Counted from the stretch's first letter, positions 1-9,668 are shown. The stretch is 64,000 nt of DNA from Calothrix sp. NIES-4105 (GCF_002368415.1 NZ_AP018290.1:3547614-3611613); one strand, 5' to 3'. Notes: generated from the sequence alone by a model not told the origin. Program-made: numbers and translations.

Positions 1-57
1 CATATTAAAAGTAATTTATATTACTTAACATAAATGCTGCAACAGTAATTTCTCTGA

Positions 58-81
58 AGAGACGTGATTAATCACGTCTCT
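58..81. repeat. GACGYGATTAATCRCGTC palindrome, copy 1
   Basis: A near-perfect palindrome with core GACGTGATTAATCACGTC. It reaches the stop codon of the neighbouring reverse-strand gene (stop at 80-82), so the hairpin forms part of that gene's 3' end. Related copies lie near 6760, 22870, 28219, 29744 and 58450. Confidence 0.8.
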
Positions 82-1708
82 ACTCAAATTGGAGTTCAGG
101 CATTAGTTGCAAAGTACCGATGCCTAATTCTTGGGGTGAGAGCGATACACCTTCAAATAAAGCCATCATGTCGCGCAGTTGGGGGTTGCCGCGACTGGCG
201 CCTGTAAGTCCTTTGGCAATAATTAAGCCGCAGTAGCCTTTAGTATTTTTGCACCGTTGGTTCCATTTCTTGCGAGCTTCGACGTGGGTCGGGTCATCCT
301 CCTCAAATTCACCAAACAGAAATAATTCACCGTTATGGGTTTGAAGCAAACCAAGGTCGTATATTTCACTACCCAATGGGTTGGCACCTGGGTTAAAACA
401 AATTGCTTTAAGTCCACCAGCTTCTTCAATACTCTCAATTACAGTCTTGGCTTTTGGGCGTGACGTTTGAATCAAAATAACCGGTAAACCGTCACCTTTT
501 GGTTTGATATCACCCGCTTTTTGATATTTAACGCCTTTCTGGAGGTAATCTAACATTTCCCACGAAACAACTCCTAAACTTAAAAACGAGTCGTCGGGTA
601 TTAAATCATCGCGAAGCGAACGAAGCATTGGTGTGCCATACATACCTTCTTCGTCCGAGGTGTCAAAATCAGCCATTTCTTCTAATTCGGCTGCTAATTC
701 TGGCATTGTCGCAACGTTGACGTTGACAAAGTTTATATCTTCTGATTCAAGTAATGGTATTTGGTAGGCTTGACTAAGATGAGGGAAATCTTCAGTTAGT
801 TGGTGCCGATGGTCATCAACAAACCGAATTAAGCTTTCAAGAGCGACATATACTACTAATGCTTCTTCATCGTATAGTACAGAGCGCAATCCCTCTAAAG
901 GATGAATATTGCCAAAAGTTGGGTTTATTTCTGATGCTGGTAACTCCGCGAGGTCTTCGTACTCATCATCAAAGTCCTCATCTTCCAGGTCGGACGCGCG
1001 CTCAAAAGTCAGAAATAAACAATCCTGCTTTAAAAACGCTTCTTCTAAATTATCAGTATCGTCATCTTTCAAAACAGCGGCACGAAACCGTTTAAGTGAT
1101 TCGCTTGACCTATATAGTAATATTCCATACTCCATACCCAACATGCCCATTACTGAAGCATATAAGGTGCCAATATCCCATTGATTAATTTCTATAGAAA
1201 TAATTTGCTGTTCTTGTAAAAAGTCCCACGGGCAAGCTTCCCACATTGCATTAGCTTTCGAGCGTAAAACTGCTGCATACTGCGGTGGTAAATCAGGAAT
1301 TTGGTTTTCGATAATTTCCTCAAACCCACGAAATAGCTCATCGATTAAAGGAAGTTCAGGTGCGTAGTCAATCGCAATATCTAGGTCTTGTAAAACACCG
1401 CGTAAATAAAATTGGATTTCGCGGTCACGAACAACAATTCGTAGTGGACGCGATGCTTTTGCAGGACTGTGAGGATTTTCCATCGCGCGCATTAGCGTCC
1501 GAACAATTGCCTCTGGACCAGTATCACATGGCACTACGTCCATACTCCGCACAATACCCTGTGAACCATCTACCCAAAGAATACATTCGCCTTTATCATC
1601 CTCGGACTGTTGGTGCGATGACAACGGACGGCGATCGCCCTCCCATATAGAAGGAATTTGGGGTAACTTCTTCAGCCGACGACTGGTAGAGCGATTAAAA
1701 CTTGTCAT
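80..1708 (-). CDS. Conserved cyanobacterial protein, DUF6930-like
   Basis: A 542-residue acidic soluble protein, with no signal peptide or membrane segment visible. The N-terminal part resembles the DUF6930 family of cyanobacterial proteins, which have no assigned function; this link is from memory of the family. Acidic stretches lie near residues 215-260 (DDDTDNLEE, DLEDEDFDDEYEDL) and again near 480 (EFEEDD). I chose the ATG at 1708 over a TTG two codons upstream. The gene stands alone: the next gene is divergent, and its own stop codon sits in a palindromic repeat. The existence of the gene is certain; its function is unknown. Confidence 0.8.
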   Translation of the reverse strand: MTSFNRSTSRRLKKLPQIPSIWEGDRRPLSSHQQSEDDKGECILWVDGSQGIVRSMDVVPCDTGPEAIVRTLMRAMENPHSPAKASRPLRIVVRDREIQFYLRGVLQDLDIAIDYAPELPLIDELFRGFEEIIENQIPDLPPQYAAVLRSKANAMWEACPWDFLQEQQIISIEINQWDIGTLYASVMGMLGMEYGILLYRSSESLKRFRAAVLKDDDTDNLEEAFLKQDCLFLTFERASDLEDEDFDDEYEDLAELPASEINPTFGNIHPLEGLRSVLYDEEALVVYVALESLIRFVDDHRHQLTEDFPHLSQAYQIPLLESEDINFVNVNVATMPELAAELEEMADFDTSDEEGMYGTPMLRSLRDDLIPDDSFLSLGVVSWEMLDYLQKGVKYQKAGDIKPKGDGLPVILIQTSRPKAKTVIESIEEAGGLKAICFNPGANPLGSEIYDLGLLQTHNGELFLFGEFEEDDPTHVEARKKWNQRCKNTKGYCGLIIAKGLTGASRGNPQLRDMMALFEGVSLSPQELGIGTLQLMPELQFE

Positions 1709-1714
1709 ATACAA

Positions 1715-2015
1715 CCGTGAATCAAAACAAGCGATTTATAACTTTGAAATTTCTTGGGAATGGAGAAGCCAAACCTGTATAGGCTCAGTAGTGGCACTTC
1801 GTTTTTCCTTTTTAAGGCTAACTTAACAAAAATGGCGAATTTTTAGAAGACTGAGTTTCTCAATTCTAGAATAAAAATATAAGGAACTAGCACAGATGTG
1901 GTGTTTGTATGGCGACTTGCAACTCGTGAGAAAGCTACAATAAAGACAAAAACGAAGCAACGCGATTTTTAACCCATAACCAAATCACCCAAAATTTAAG
2001 GAGTTTAATCATCAT
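1715..2015. other. Divergent intergenic region upstream of the Fe-S assembly gene
   Basis: About 300 AT-rich bases between two divergent genes. A plausible ribosome binding site, AAGGAG, lies at about 2000-2004, ahead of the ATG at 2016. A TACAAT hexamer near 1935-1941 could be a -10 element, but no well-spaced -35 box is visible. No gene was found here. Confidence 0.5.
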
Positions 2016-2372
2016 ATGACACAAGCAACCCAATCCCAACAACGAGGAATCCAATTAAGCGAAGCTGCGCTGCGTCAAGTCAAATCTTTACGCGACAAAC
2101 AAGGTAAGGACTTGTATTTGAGGGTGGGAGTTCGTCAAGGTGGTTGTTCGGGAATGTCCTACATGATGGACTTTGAAGACTCAAGTCAAGTTACTCCCCA
2201 CGATGACGTTTTTGACTATGAGGGCTTCAAAATTGTTTGCGACCGTAAAAGTTTATTATATCTTTATGGCTTAATGCTTGATTACAGCGATGCTATGATT
2301 GGTGGCGGTTTTCAGTTCACCAACCCAAATGCTTCACAAACCTGTGGTTGCGGTAAGTCGTTCGGCGTGTAA
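2016..2372 (+). CDS. HesB/IscA/SufA-type Fe-S cluster assembly protein
   Basis: A 118-residue A-type iron-sulfur carrier, which accepts or transfers clusters during Fe-S protein maturation in the cytosol. The three family cysteines are present: C44 in QGGCSGMSY and C110/C112 in the C-terminal TCGCGKSF. Length is normal for the family (105-120). The start is supported by AAGGAG about 11 bases upstream. SufA and IscA types cannot be told apart with confidence here, and no suf or isc operon genes are adjacent, so no symbol is given. A TPR gene follows after 154 bases containing TTGACTA-type short repeats. Confidence 0.93.
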   Translation: MTQATQSQQRGIQLSEAALRQVKSLRDKQGKDLYLRVGVRQGGCSGMSYMMDFEDSSQVTPHDDVFDYEGFKIVCDRKSLLYLYGLMLDYSDAMIGGGFQFTNPNASQTCGCGKSFGV

Positions 2373-2436
2373 TATTGTTCAAAGTTTAATAAGTCATTGC
2401 ATGTTGGTTGAAAGTTAACGTTGTTTGTTAAGAATT

Positions 2437-2496
2437 GTTCATTGACTATTGACTAACGACTATTGACTTTTGACCATTAGCTTTTGACTAACCATT
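2437..2496. repeat. ATTGACTA-type short tandem repeats
   Basis: Imperfect tandem units (ATTGACTATTGACTAACGAC and variants such as TTTTGACCATT) fill the gap between the Fe-S assembly gene and the TPR gene. They are of the short tandemly repeated repetitive class typical of filamentous cyanobacteria. Confidence 0.7.
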
Positions 2497-2526
2497 AAGA
2501 GCGCGTGAGTATTTGACCAATTTTTT

Positions 2527-2946
2527 ATGACTCAAACTGTAGAATCACTATTTGATTCAGGATTAGAACGTTATAAAGCTGGGGAGGACGCAGCTTCTTT
2601 AATTCCTGTTTTCAAAGACATATGCGAGCGTTCCTCCAAAAGCAGCGCAGCATGGACTTGCTTATCTTGGCTGTATCTACTTGATAACAAAGCTAAAGAC
2701 GCATGTAAGGCTGCTCAAAAAGCTGTAAAGATTAATCCTCAAGACCCACAAGCTAGGGTTAACTTAGCTGTTGCAATGTTAGAAACTGGACAAAAAGGAC
2801 TTCGACAGCATGTAGAGTTCGCACAACAGCTAATTTTTGTCAATGAAGAATGGCGCTCAGAACTTGAAGATAGTATTAAAGATGGTCTTTCCAGAAAGCC
2901 TGATTGGAAAAGCTTAACAAAAGTTAGAGATTGGATATTTGAATAG
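2527..2946 (+). CDS. Small TPR-repeat protein
   Basis: A 139-residue protein with tetratricopeptide-type helices. Residues about 35-105 contain two TPR-like units (AAWTCLSWLYLLDNKAKDA and AVKINPQDPQARVNLAVAML). There is no signal peptide, so it should be cytosolic and act as a protein-interaction module with an unknown partner. A short putative membrane protein follows on the same strand about 33 bases downstream and could be co-transcribed. The family assignment is good; the role is not known. Confidence 0.8.
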   Translation: MTQTVESLFDSGLERYKAGEDAASLIPVFKDICERSSKSSAAWTCLSWLYLLDNKAKDACKAAQKAVKINPQDPQARVNLAVAMLETGQKGLRQHVEFAQQLIFVNEEWRSELEDSIKDGLSRKPDWKSLTKVRDWIFE

Positions 2947-2979
2947 GAGTTATTTGAATTAATAATGTTGTAAAGGGTG

Positions 2980-3279
2980 ATGGAACAAGATTCTATTACC
3001 CGATACCCAATTCTTCAGCATCACAAAAGTTTTATGAAAGAGAAATTTTTAAACTGGCTCAACTTTATACTTGTAGCCGATGTATTTTTAGTATTTTTTG
3101 GATTTGCTTGGTTTGCGGTCGCCGTTATTGGTGATGCTTCCGGCGTTCCGCTTGGTTTAGATTTATGGCACCAGCTTTGGCAACCCGTGTTTAACCCTGC
3201 TATTGGTATCCTGATGGGTGGCGCCATTTTGAGTGGGTTAATTAGTTGGGTGTCTAAGAAATTTTTTGTTAAGACTTGA
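2980..3279 (+). CDS. Small two-segment membrane protein, unknown
   Basis: A 99-residue protein with two predicted membrane segments: residues about 27-50 (FILVADVFLVFFGFAWFAVAVI) and 74-92 (PAIGILMGGAILSGLISW). I do not recognise the family. An in-frame GTG lies immediately before the ATG at 2980, and GGG(TG) is the only weak ribosome-binding signal. It follows the TPR gene closely, and a short hairpin after the stop (3280-3300) could end the transcript. Confidence 0.6.
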   Translation: MEQDSITRYPILQHHKSFMKEKFLNWLNFILVADVFLVFFGFAWFAVAVIGDASGVPLGLDLWHQLWQPVFNPAIGILMGGAILSGLISWVSKKFFVKT

Positions 3280-3280
3280 A

Positions 3281-3300
3281 ACAGGCAGGATGCCTGTTCC
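3281..3300. terminator. Hairpin after the small membrane protein gene
   Basis: AACAGGCA-GGA-TGCCTGTT forms an 8-bp stem with a 3-base loop just after the stop codon. No T-run follows, so it may be a dispersed hairpin repeat rather than a classical terminator. It lies between convergent genes. Confidence 0.45.
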
Positions 3301-3308
3301 ACAAGAGG

Positions 3309-4229
3309 TTATTTGAGAATTTCTGCTAAGGCAGGCTCTAAAGTTGGGTACTGGTAATTGAAGCCTGATGATAATGTTCGTTGAGGTATTACCTGTTGCC
3401 CTTCTAGAACTACTATTGCACCGTCTCCTAATAATGCTTCGAGTGCAATAGATGGTACAGGTAGCCATGACGGGCGCCCCATAACTTTTCCCATTGTTTC
3501 GGATAACTGCGCCATCCGAACAGGATTAGGGGCGGTAGCATTATATACTCCTTCCATTTCAGGTTTTGTGAGTGCCTGGATGATTAAATTTACCACGTCA
3601 TCAAGGTGAATCCAGGAAAACCACTGCTTACCACTACCTAACGGACCACCTGCAAATAACTTGAACGGTGTAATCATTTTACCCAAGGCGCCGCCGTTAC
3701 CTAAAACAATACCTAAGCGTAGAATAACTAATCTTACACCAGCGTTTTTGACAAGTTGCGCTTCAGATTCCCATACTTGACACACTTGTGCCAAAAAATC
3801 ATTGCCTGGGGAGCTTGTCTCATCAAAGCTGTCTGTCTCACTAGTACCATAAAAACCAATTGCCGAAGCATTGACTAGTACATTTGGTTTAGGATTTGCA
3901 TTTGTAATTGCCTCAACAATTTTTGCAGTACCAAGCTGACGACTATTAAGAATTTCCTGTTTGCGCGCGCTCGACCAACGTCCCTCTGCAATTGGTTCAC
4001 CAGACAAATTAACGACACCATCGCATCCAGATATAGCATTTTGCCACTCTCCTGATGTCGTTAAAGTTGCCGTTACGACTTCCACATTCGGAAATGCACT
4101 TTTTGGAAATACTTTTTGAGCATGAGCAGCATTCCGGGTAAGCACTACCACGTTATTGTTTTCTTTGGTAAGTCTTTCAACCAAACGACTACCCACAAAT
4201 CCTGTTGCTCCAGCAATAGCGACTTTCAT
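3309..4229 (-). CDS. TIGR01777-family NAD(P)-binding epimerase-like protein
   Basis: A 306-residue Rossmann-fold protein of the extended SDR class. The dinucleotide-binding motif GATGFVG lies at residues 7-13; VNLSGEPIAEGRW and NASAIGFYG are typical of the TIGR01777/YfcH family, followed by a C-terminal DUF1731-like region (VPSIALEALLGDGA). I chose the start at MKVAIAGATG (4229) rather than the in-frame ATG ten codons upstream, because the Rossmann strand begins there. The family is often described as a cell-division-inhibitor-like epimerase, but no substrate is known. It is single and convergent with the small membrane protein. Confidence 0.9.
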   Translation of the reverse strand: MKVAIAGATGFVGSRLVERLTKENNNVVVLTRNAAHAQKVFPKSAFPNVEVVTATLTTSGEWQNAISGCDGVVNLSGEPIAEGRWSSARKQEILNSRQLGTAKIVEAITNANPKPNVLVNASAIGFYGTSETDSFDETSSPGNDFLAQVCQVWESEAQLVKNAGVRLVILRLGIVLGNGGALGKMITPFKLFAGGPLGSGKQWFSWIHLDDVVNLIIQALTKPEMEGVYNATAPNPVRMAQLSETMGKVMGRPSWLPVPSIALEALLGDGAIVVLEGQQVIPQRTLSSGFNYQYPTLEPALAEILK

Positions 4230-4241
4230 TTTTACACCTGT

Positions 4242-4313
4242 ACGGGCGGGTTCACCCAAATTTCGTTCTTATTTATTTCGTTCTTATTTATCAGGATATA
4301 ACTAAACCCGCCC
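4242..4313. repeat. Inverted GGGCGGGTT / AACCCGCCC pair
   Basis: GGGCGGGTT at about 4244 and AAACCCGCCC near 4304-4313 can pair around an AT-rich loop holding a direct repeat of TTCGTTCTTATTTAT. The same GGCGGGTT arms recur around 57145-57195 and near 18485, so this is a dispersed repeat. Confidence 0.5.
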
Positions 4314-4420
4314 CTAGATGCCCTTCCGCTCGTTAATTAGAATTGATATAAAAATTACTTGCTTTGAGTATGTGTTAGTTATTATAAGATGAACGGAGTG
4401 TTGCGAGGTTTGCGGCTATT

Positions 4421-4768
4421 ATGGCTCGCTATACATGTTCATTTGTTCTTTCTGTTTCTCTAGACCACCTTCAATCCACACTTGTAGACCTTCTGCAAGG
4501 TGCAGGATTGAACGTGCAATATTATAATGCTGATTACATCATGGCACGCGAGTTTCCTGGAACTGTTCCGTTTTCTAAGTTAGTCACGGTAGAAGTACTT
4601 ATCGATAAAACTACTGCCACTCAGACAGAAACCCGTATGAATTTAGTGGCTAAGAACGAAGAACTTCCACTTCAACTCGAAAATCACTGCCGACAAGTGT
4701 TTCAATTTATTAAGCAAGAAATCGAAAGTAGCCGCCATTGGAATCTAATTGAAAGCATTGCTGGATAA
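4421..4768 (+). CDS. Conserved hypothetical cyanobacterial protein
   Basis: A 115-residue soluble protein starting MARYTCSFVLSVSLDHL. It has alternating strands and helices, with no membrane segment and no recognised motif. It looks like a single small alpha/beta domain: an initial beta strand, helix LQSTLVDLLQGAGL, then LVTVEVLI. It is separated from the divergent epimerase by about 190 bases. I do not recognise the family; the call as a gene rests on codon use and the well-formed protein. Confidence 0.65.
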   Translation: MARYTCSFVLSVSLDHLQSTLVDLLQGAGLNVQYYNADYIMAREFPGTVPFSKLVTVEVLIDKTTATQTETRMNLVAKNEELPLQLENHCRQVFQFIKQEIESSRHWNLIESIAG

Positions 4769-4780
4769 TGCGGGTAGCGG

Positions 4781-4862
4781 GTAGGTTGGGTGGAGCATAA
4801 GCGGAACCTAACGTAATGTTTTGATATCAATATGTTAGGTTGGGTTTCTCCACCCAACCTAC
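4781..4862. repeat. Large inverted repeat with GTAGGTTGGGTGGAG arms
   Basis: Perfect 15-base arms (4781-4795 and 4848-4862), with a second inner pair GGAACCTAAC/GTTAGGTT, form an extended hairpin. The outer right arm overlaps the stop codon of the FHA-domain gene, and the hairpin sits between two convergent genes. This matches the general form of dispersed GGTTGGGTGGAG repeats of cyanobacteria. A smaller relative (AGGTTGGGTGCAACCCAACCT) lies near 21784-21805. Confidence 0.8.
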
Positions 4863-5362
4863 TAATCATCAAGGTCATCAGTCATGCCAGGATTTATGAG
4901 AGTAATATCGTACTCGCTGGCATCGGTTTGTCCTGTCCGCATCGAATCTTTAAGAAGATAGTATATTGCTCGCACTTGAGGTCCGAAAACCACTTCGTCT
5001 TCATTTTTCAAGTCGTGTGCAGGCAGCTTGCGTCCATTTATTACCAAACCATTTGCACTTGGTTTCCCTTTGCTATCTCCATCAACGATTCGATAATAAT
5101 AACTTTGACTATTATCGTCGCGCGGTAATCTTACTAATACGGCATGACGACGCGAGACAAATTGCGAGTTTAGACAAATATCGCATTCCCGGTCCCTACC
5201 AATCGAATATACAGGACGCTCAAGCGTAACTTCTTTACGTCCTTGGTCATCTTCGATAATTAATAAGTGGCTTTCGTTAATTTCTGCTGCCATTGACAAA
5301 TCGTTGCCAAAATCGGTTGAACTTTGATTCGTAAAAATTGATTGAGTATTATTTACTGCCAT
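4862..5362 (-). CDS. FHA-domain protein
   Basis: A 166-residue protein with a forkhead-associated domain at about residues 48-138. SIGRDREC-D, SRRHAVL and the NGLVINGRKL loop are the conserved phosphothreonine-binding features. No kinase or other catalytic domain is attached. The acidic C-terminus (NPGMTDDLDD) could be a tail. It is expected to bind phosphothreonine partners in the cytosol; the partner is unknown. It is a single gene whose stop codon lies in a large inverted repeat. Confidence 0.92.
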   Translation of the reverse strand: MAVNNTQSIFTNQSSTDFGNDLSMAAEINESHLLIIEDDQGRKEVTLERPVYSIGRDRECDICLNSQFVSRRHAVLVRLPRDDNSQSYYYRIVDGDSKGKPSANGLVINGRKLPAHDLKNEDEVVFGPQVRAIYYLLKDSMRTGQTDASEYDITLINPGMTDDLDD

Positions 5363-5599
5363 GACTGCTATACTAATTGCTTACAGCTATTGTATAAATT
5401 AATACAATTTTTACATTTAACTCGAAATATTAAGACGAGCTATAAACGCTTACCCGCCTTAAGTAAAGGTTATTTGCTTTTATTATGTTGCAAATAAAAG
5501 TAGCGCATTACATTTGTAAATATTGCACATTAACCTAGTTTAACCTCGCATCAGTCAAACTAGGTACTACCTGAATGTAATTCGGTTTATTACAAACGT

Positions 5600-7999
5600 T
5601 CAACTGCGCTTTAGTTGCCGCAGTAAGAGAGAATTAGTCACGACACTAACAGAACTAAAAGCCATTAAAGCGGCAGCACCAGAGGGGTTTAGAACAAAAC
5701 CTAGCAATGGATATAAAATACCCGCAGCAAGTGGTATCCCTATCGTATTATACGCAAAAGCCCAAAATAAATTTTGGCGAATTTTATTAAAGGTGGCGCG
5801 GCTTAATTTTATTGACTCTACAACATCTGTTAAACTATCACGCATTAATACAATTGAAGCAGTTTCCATTGCTACATCTGTTCCTGAGTGAAGTGCAATT
5901 CCTACATCTGCTTGTGATAATGCTGGTGCGTCATTGATGCCATCACCGACCATTGCTACTTGACTTGATTGCTGTAACATTTGGATAGCTGATGCTTTTT
6001 TCGCTGGAGGTATTCCTGCTACAACATCAGTTGTCTCGATACCGAGTTCAGTAGCTATAGTATTAACAACTTCAATTCGGTCACCACTTAAAATCATGAC
6101 CCGCAAACCCAACGAGCGAAGTTTTTCGACGGTGGTTTTAGCTTCGGGTCTTAGAGTATCGGCAATTGCGAGAAGTCCAACGACCTTGCCGTCATATGCT
6201 AAGTACACTACCGTTTTACCTACACTGGCTAGTTCGCGCGCTTTATCAACAGCAGTTTCATGAACTGTGATCCCCTGCCAACTTAACCATTCATAATTAC
6301 CCAGGAATACTATTTTATCGTCTACTACCGCAGAAACTCCAAAACCTGGTTCGGTATGAAAATCTACTGCATTAGGGATAGTTAACTGTTGTTCTTTAGC
6401 TGTAGTTTGAATTGCTATAGCAAGAGGATGATAAGTACCGCTTTCTACTGCCGCTGCTAATTCTAGAAGATTTTTTTCTTCAATTTCTTCTAATGCAATA
6501 CAGTCTGTTAGGGTAGGCTTCCCACTAGTCAGCGTACCTGTTTTATCAAAAACTATGGTATCAAGCTTGTGAACTTTTTCTAAAACGTCTCCTCCTTTAA
6601 TTAGTAAACCTCGTTCGGCGCCCATTGCTGTACCAACCAAAATAGCTGTTGGGGTCGCAAGTCCTAGCGCGCAAGGACAAGCAACCACCATTACGGCAAT
6701 AGCAAGCTTTAAACTTAGTAGTAAGGGAGAGTGATGAGTGCTGAGTGCTGAGTGCTGAGGTAGAGACGCGATTAATCGCGTCTGTGCTGAGTGGTGGGAT
6801 ATTGCTGTTGTGATGGGGGCAATATCTGTCCAAATGTGGGCGCCAATAAAATACCAAAATAGAAAAGTTAATAGCGCAGCAGTTAAGACGAAGTAGGTAA
6901 AATAACCAGCAACTGTATCGGCAAGTTTTTGTATGGGAGCTTTACGAGTTTGTGCGGCTTCTACAAGAGCGATGATTTGGGCTATTGTAGTATCGGCGCC
7001 AGTACGAGTTGCACAAATTACGATTGCACCTGATTGGTTAAGCGTAGCTGCTGTGACGCTATCTCCTGGTCGTTTAATTACTGGCACAGATTCCCCAGTT
7101 AACATTGACTCATCAACCGTACTTTGTCCTTGTACTATTTCACCATCTACTGGTATTTTTTCTCCTGGTAAAACCTGTAACCATTCTCCAATACGTACCT
7201 GTTCTGCAGGAATTTCGACTACATTATTGGAGGAAATTAAGTTGGATAAGGAAGAATCCCCATCTTTATTTCCAATTAAACGCGCTTGGACTGGCTGAAG
7301 TTCGAGTAAATTTGTGAAAGCAGCAGCAGCTCGTGTACGCGCGCGTTGCTCTAAAGTCCTTCCTAATAAAATAAATGCCAGCATCATTACTGGTTCGTCA
7401 AAAAAGCATGAGTATCCCATCTGTGGGAATAAGAGCGCGATTAAAGAGGCTGTATAAGCTGTAACACTTCCTAGGGCTATGAGAGTGTTCATGTTAGGCG
7501 CCCCTCGACGTATACCTAACCAGCCATCGATTACAATTGAGCGACCAGGGATAAGTAGCGTTAGCGTAGCTAATCCACAGTGAAACCAAATATTATCTAA
7601 TCCTGGTAAGAATGTATCAAAGATGTTACTGAAATGCCCTAAACTTGAAACTACAAGCAAAAACGCTGCTATAAATAAATTGATTGAAGCAGAACGTGCT
7701 TCTTTACTTTGGTTTTTTGTACCTGAAGGGGAACGCTTGGGACGCGGTTGAGATGGAAAACCAGCTGCCGTCAAATGCTTTGCTAGTGCAAATGCATCAA
7801 CACCACTTGACTCGACAACAGCAACCGAGGTTGCCAAATTAACGCTACTGGTAACAACTCCTGGATATTGAGTTAACGTGCGCTCAACATTACGAACACA
7901 TCCAGCACACTTCATTCCCGCAATATCAAGGGTTATTTTTTCGTTGCCTTGAATTTGGGTATTTTCTTTGGGTAAATCAGTTTTCGAGACAAGTTGCAT
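5600..7999 (-). CDS. copA: Copper-translocating P1B-type ATPase with a repeat-derived insertion
   Basis: A 799-residue heavy-metal ATPase that pumps Cu(I) across a membrane. In order: an HMA domain with GMKCAGC (C31, C34), early membrane helices, TGES actuator motif near residue 300, the CPC helix near 442-444, DKTGTLT phosphorylation site near 485, and GDGINDAP near 685. YN in a late helix and MAFSS in the last helix are Cu(I)-type ligands. PacS-like (thylakoid) and CtaA-like (plasma membrane) roles cannot be separated. Residues about 400-423 are encoded by GTGCTGA repeats and a dispersed palindrome inserted in frame, in the extracytoplasmic loop just before the CPC helix. The pump looks otherwise intact. 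Confidence 0.93.
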   Translation of the reverse strand: MQLVSKTDLPKENTQIQGNEKITLDIAGMKCAGCVRNVERTLTQYPGVVTSSVNLATSVAVVESSGVDAFALAKHLTAAGFPSQPRPKRSPSGTKNQSKEARSASINLFIAAFLLVVSSLGHFSNIFDTFLPGLDNIWFHCGLATLTLLIPGRSIVIDGWLGIRRGAPNMNTLIALGSVTAYTASLIALLFPQMGYSCFFDEPVMMLAFILLGRTLEQRARTRAAAAFTNLLELQPVQARLIGNKDGDSSLSNLISSNNVVEIPAEQVRIGEWLQVLPGEKIPVDGEIVQGQSTVDESMLTGESVPVIKRPGDSVTAATLNQSGAIVICATRTGADTTIAQIIALVEAAQTRKAPIQKLADTVAGYFTYFVLTAALLTFLFWYFIGAHIWTDIAPITTAISHHSAQTRLIASLPQHSALSTHHSPLLLSLKLAIAVMVVACPCALGLATPTAILVGTAMGAERGLLIKGGDVLEKVHKLDTIVFDKTGTLTSGKPTLTDCIALEEIEEKNLLELAAAVESGTYHPLAIAIQTTAKEQQLTIPNAVDFHTEPGFGVSAVVDDKIVFLGNYEWLSWQGITVHETAVDKARELASVGKTVVYLAYDGKVVGLLAIADTLRPEAKTTVEKLRSLGLRVMILSGDRIEVVNTIATELGIETTDVVAGIPPAKKASAIQMLQQSSQVAMVGDGINDAPALSQADVGIALHSGTDVAMETASIVLMRDSLTDVVESIKLSRATFNKIRQNLFWAFAYNTIGIPLAAGILYPLLGFVLNPSGAAALMAFSSVSVVTNSLLLRQLKRS
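6731..6798. repeat. GTGCTGA heptamers plus GACGCGATTAATCGCGTC palindrome inside the copper ATPase gene
   Basis: Three GTGCTGA units and flanking variants (6731-6759), then the dispersed palindrome (about 6760-6784), then another GTGCTGA-like unit. The same elements occur in intergenic regions elsewhere in the window. Here they keep the ATPase reading frame open and add about 20-30 residues of low-complexity sequence ([14 protein letters not shown]). Confidence 0.9.
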
Positions 8000-8108
8000 G
8001 GAAAATGGGTAAATTAGCTACAAATTTAGATGCTATTTACAGCATCTCTTATTTGAGCGTAAGCCATATCCATCAAATTGACATATTGTCAAACAAATTA
8101 ACTTTTCT

Positions 8109-8330
8109 TTAAATTTTGAAATTCTTGTGAAATGACCATTCTTGTGGAATGGGCTTCCTGCCTGTTCTAAAAAAAGTTACATAAATCAAAGCTAAAGCTT
8201 GTAGCGGGATCAAAATTAGCTCACCTCGCAAAAAACTATTTACTTCTGCGTTGGATACAGCACCGAAGTAACCCATGCTACATAACAAACAAATTCCCAA
8301 TATTAGCTTTTTGTTTTTGAGTAACATCAT
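8109..8330 (-). CDS. Small membrane protein, unknown
   Basis: A 73-residue protein with two hydrophobic stretches, residues about 8-25 (LILGICLLCSMGYFGAV) and 39-56 (LILIPLQALALIYVTFF), ending in a basic tail. It lies about 110 bases downstream of the start of the copper ATPase gene region, on the same strand, but I see no functional link. No family is recognised. The last part of the gene shares a CTGCCTGTTC stretch with repeat hairpins elsewhere. Confidence 0.5.
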   Translation of the reverse strand: MMLLKNKKLILGICLLCSMGYFGAVSNAEVNSFLRGELILIPLQALALIYVTFFRTGRKPIPQEWSFHKNFKI

Positions 8331-8385
8331 ATTTAATTAACCTAATCTAGAATAAATACTTTAATAATAAAAATAATAAAAATAA

Positions 8386-8412
8386 GATTCCCGACTCATT
8401 AAAATCGGGAAT
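8386..8412. repeat. GATTCCCGACT hairpin, variant copy
   Basis: A short version of the GATTCCCGACTTCTT / AAGAAGTCGGGAATC hairpin family, placed just after the TM2-domain gene, where it could act as a transcript end. Fuller copies lie at 25821, 40338 and 52245. Confidence 0.6.
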
Positions 8413-8421
8413 ATATACTTA

Positions 8422-8697
8422 TTAAAACCAGCCTTGTTTTTTCGCAAAATACGTATCAACAAATTCTTCGTGACTTTTGTTGAGGTAAATCATTCCCTCG
8501 ACTAGTCCAACGAGTTGCATAACTATAAATGGAATGCCATAAGCAAAAATAGCACCCAGTATAGAAATAACTAGCATTATCGAGCCTTCGGCAGAGTAAC
8601 CCAAAACAAACTTATGGATGCCTAATCCACCGAAAATAATACCACAGTAGCCAGATAAGAGTTGTTTTGTAGCGTGACTAGGAGTGAGATTTGCCAT
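8422..8697 (-). CDS. TM2-domain membrane protein
   Basis: A 91-residue protein of the TM2 family. It shows the typical start-of-helix motif (LSGYCGIIFGGLGIHKFVLG), a turn, and a second helix ending in LVGLVEGMIYL. Two membrane segments lie at about residues 13-32 and 40-70. The family is widespread with no defined biochemical role. It is followed on the same strand, about 90 bases later, by another small membrane protein. A long non-coding stretch lies upstream. Confidence 0.85.
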   Translation of the reverse strand: MANLTPSHATKQLLSGYCGIIFGGLGIHKFVLGYSAEGSIMLVISILGAIFAYGIPFIVMQLVGLVEGMIYLNKSHEEFVDTYFAKKQGWF

Positions 8698-9668
8698 ATT
8701 CAGTACTGCTCCGTAAGATTACGTATAATTTGACTTCAGTTTTAATTTAAGTGCGAATTTTTTGACTATAAAATTAGACTATAAGTCTATGTACGCGCGT
8801 TAATAATGACGCTCGCTATAGTCGATAATTATTTAATTTGATTTGATTTGTTGGAAATTTCTAGAAGATCATCGCTACCAACAAGTATTTAATAAGTAGG
8901 TGAAAAATTTAACGTGCGAATCAGTTACTAACGGTCAACACTGTTTGACAGCTAGCTCCAAATCGAGTTAATGCAAAAACTACCTACTTAAATTTAGTAG
9001 AAATACACGTTCTAGAACTTATAGCCAATATAGGGCGCCTTAATATGAAGAAAGACGCACCTTACACATTTATAGGGAACGAGTGCTGCACACACGAAGA
9101 GTGCAAATATCAGGTTTTTATGTAACTACGATTTAATTTGAAAATAAATCAAGTTATAGCATGTTTATGAAGAATGCGAACAAGATTACTCTTGCTCAAA
9201 ACAAGTATTGACGCAAATTCTTCAAAACTACTAATATATATTACTTTCTACAACCTATCAGCTTTATTTCCGGACTGTTCTCACTTGCTACTGTGAATAC
9301 TAGTTTAGACGTTATCGCTTCCGAATTTGTTCAGAAAAACCAAAACAAAATCAACATCGATTTTACCACGCGCTTATTACCAGTATAAAAACAGCAAGCG
9401 AGGTTTAATTACATTTATGAGTTCGGAATATCAGCCACATTAAAGTTAAGCAGTACATAAAGTACTTCTGAAGCAATGGCGCGCTATTACCATTATAGTG
9501 TAAACATCGCCAAGTGCCAGGTCATACTTTTAACGTATTTTTTGGGATTCTATAGTAATTAACTTAACAGTAGTTATAACTTACATACATAATTTACTTG
9601 TGTTTTTTCTTGTTGAGATATATTAATGCAAATGTTTATGGTTTTGTCAAGGGTCTAGGGGCGTACAT
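8698..9668. other. Long AT-rich intergenic region with no supported gene
   Basis: About 970 bases between two reverse-strand genes. I found no tRNA-like element, no convincing ORF (only a 26-codon frame from an ATG near 9045) and no clear terminator. It may hold the TM2-gene promoter, a decayed gene or an RNA gene, but nothing specific can be supported. Confidence 0.5.

Noticed and set aside
6933-7298. A 121-residue open frame on the plus strand
   Set aside because: Antisense to the copper ATPase domains; no ribosome binding site or family features.
9045-9125. Small cysteine-containing ORF of about 26 codons (MKKDAPYTFIGNECC...)
   Set aside because: Very short, no clear ribosome binding site and no match known; in a long non-coding region where chance frames are expected.
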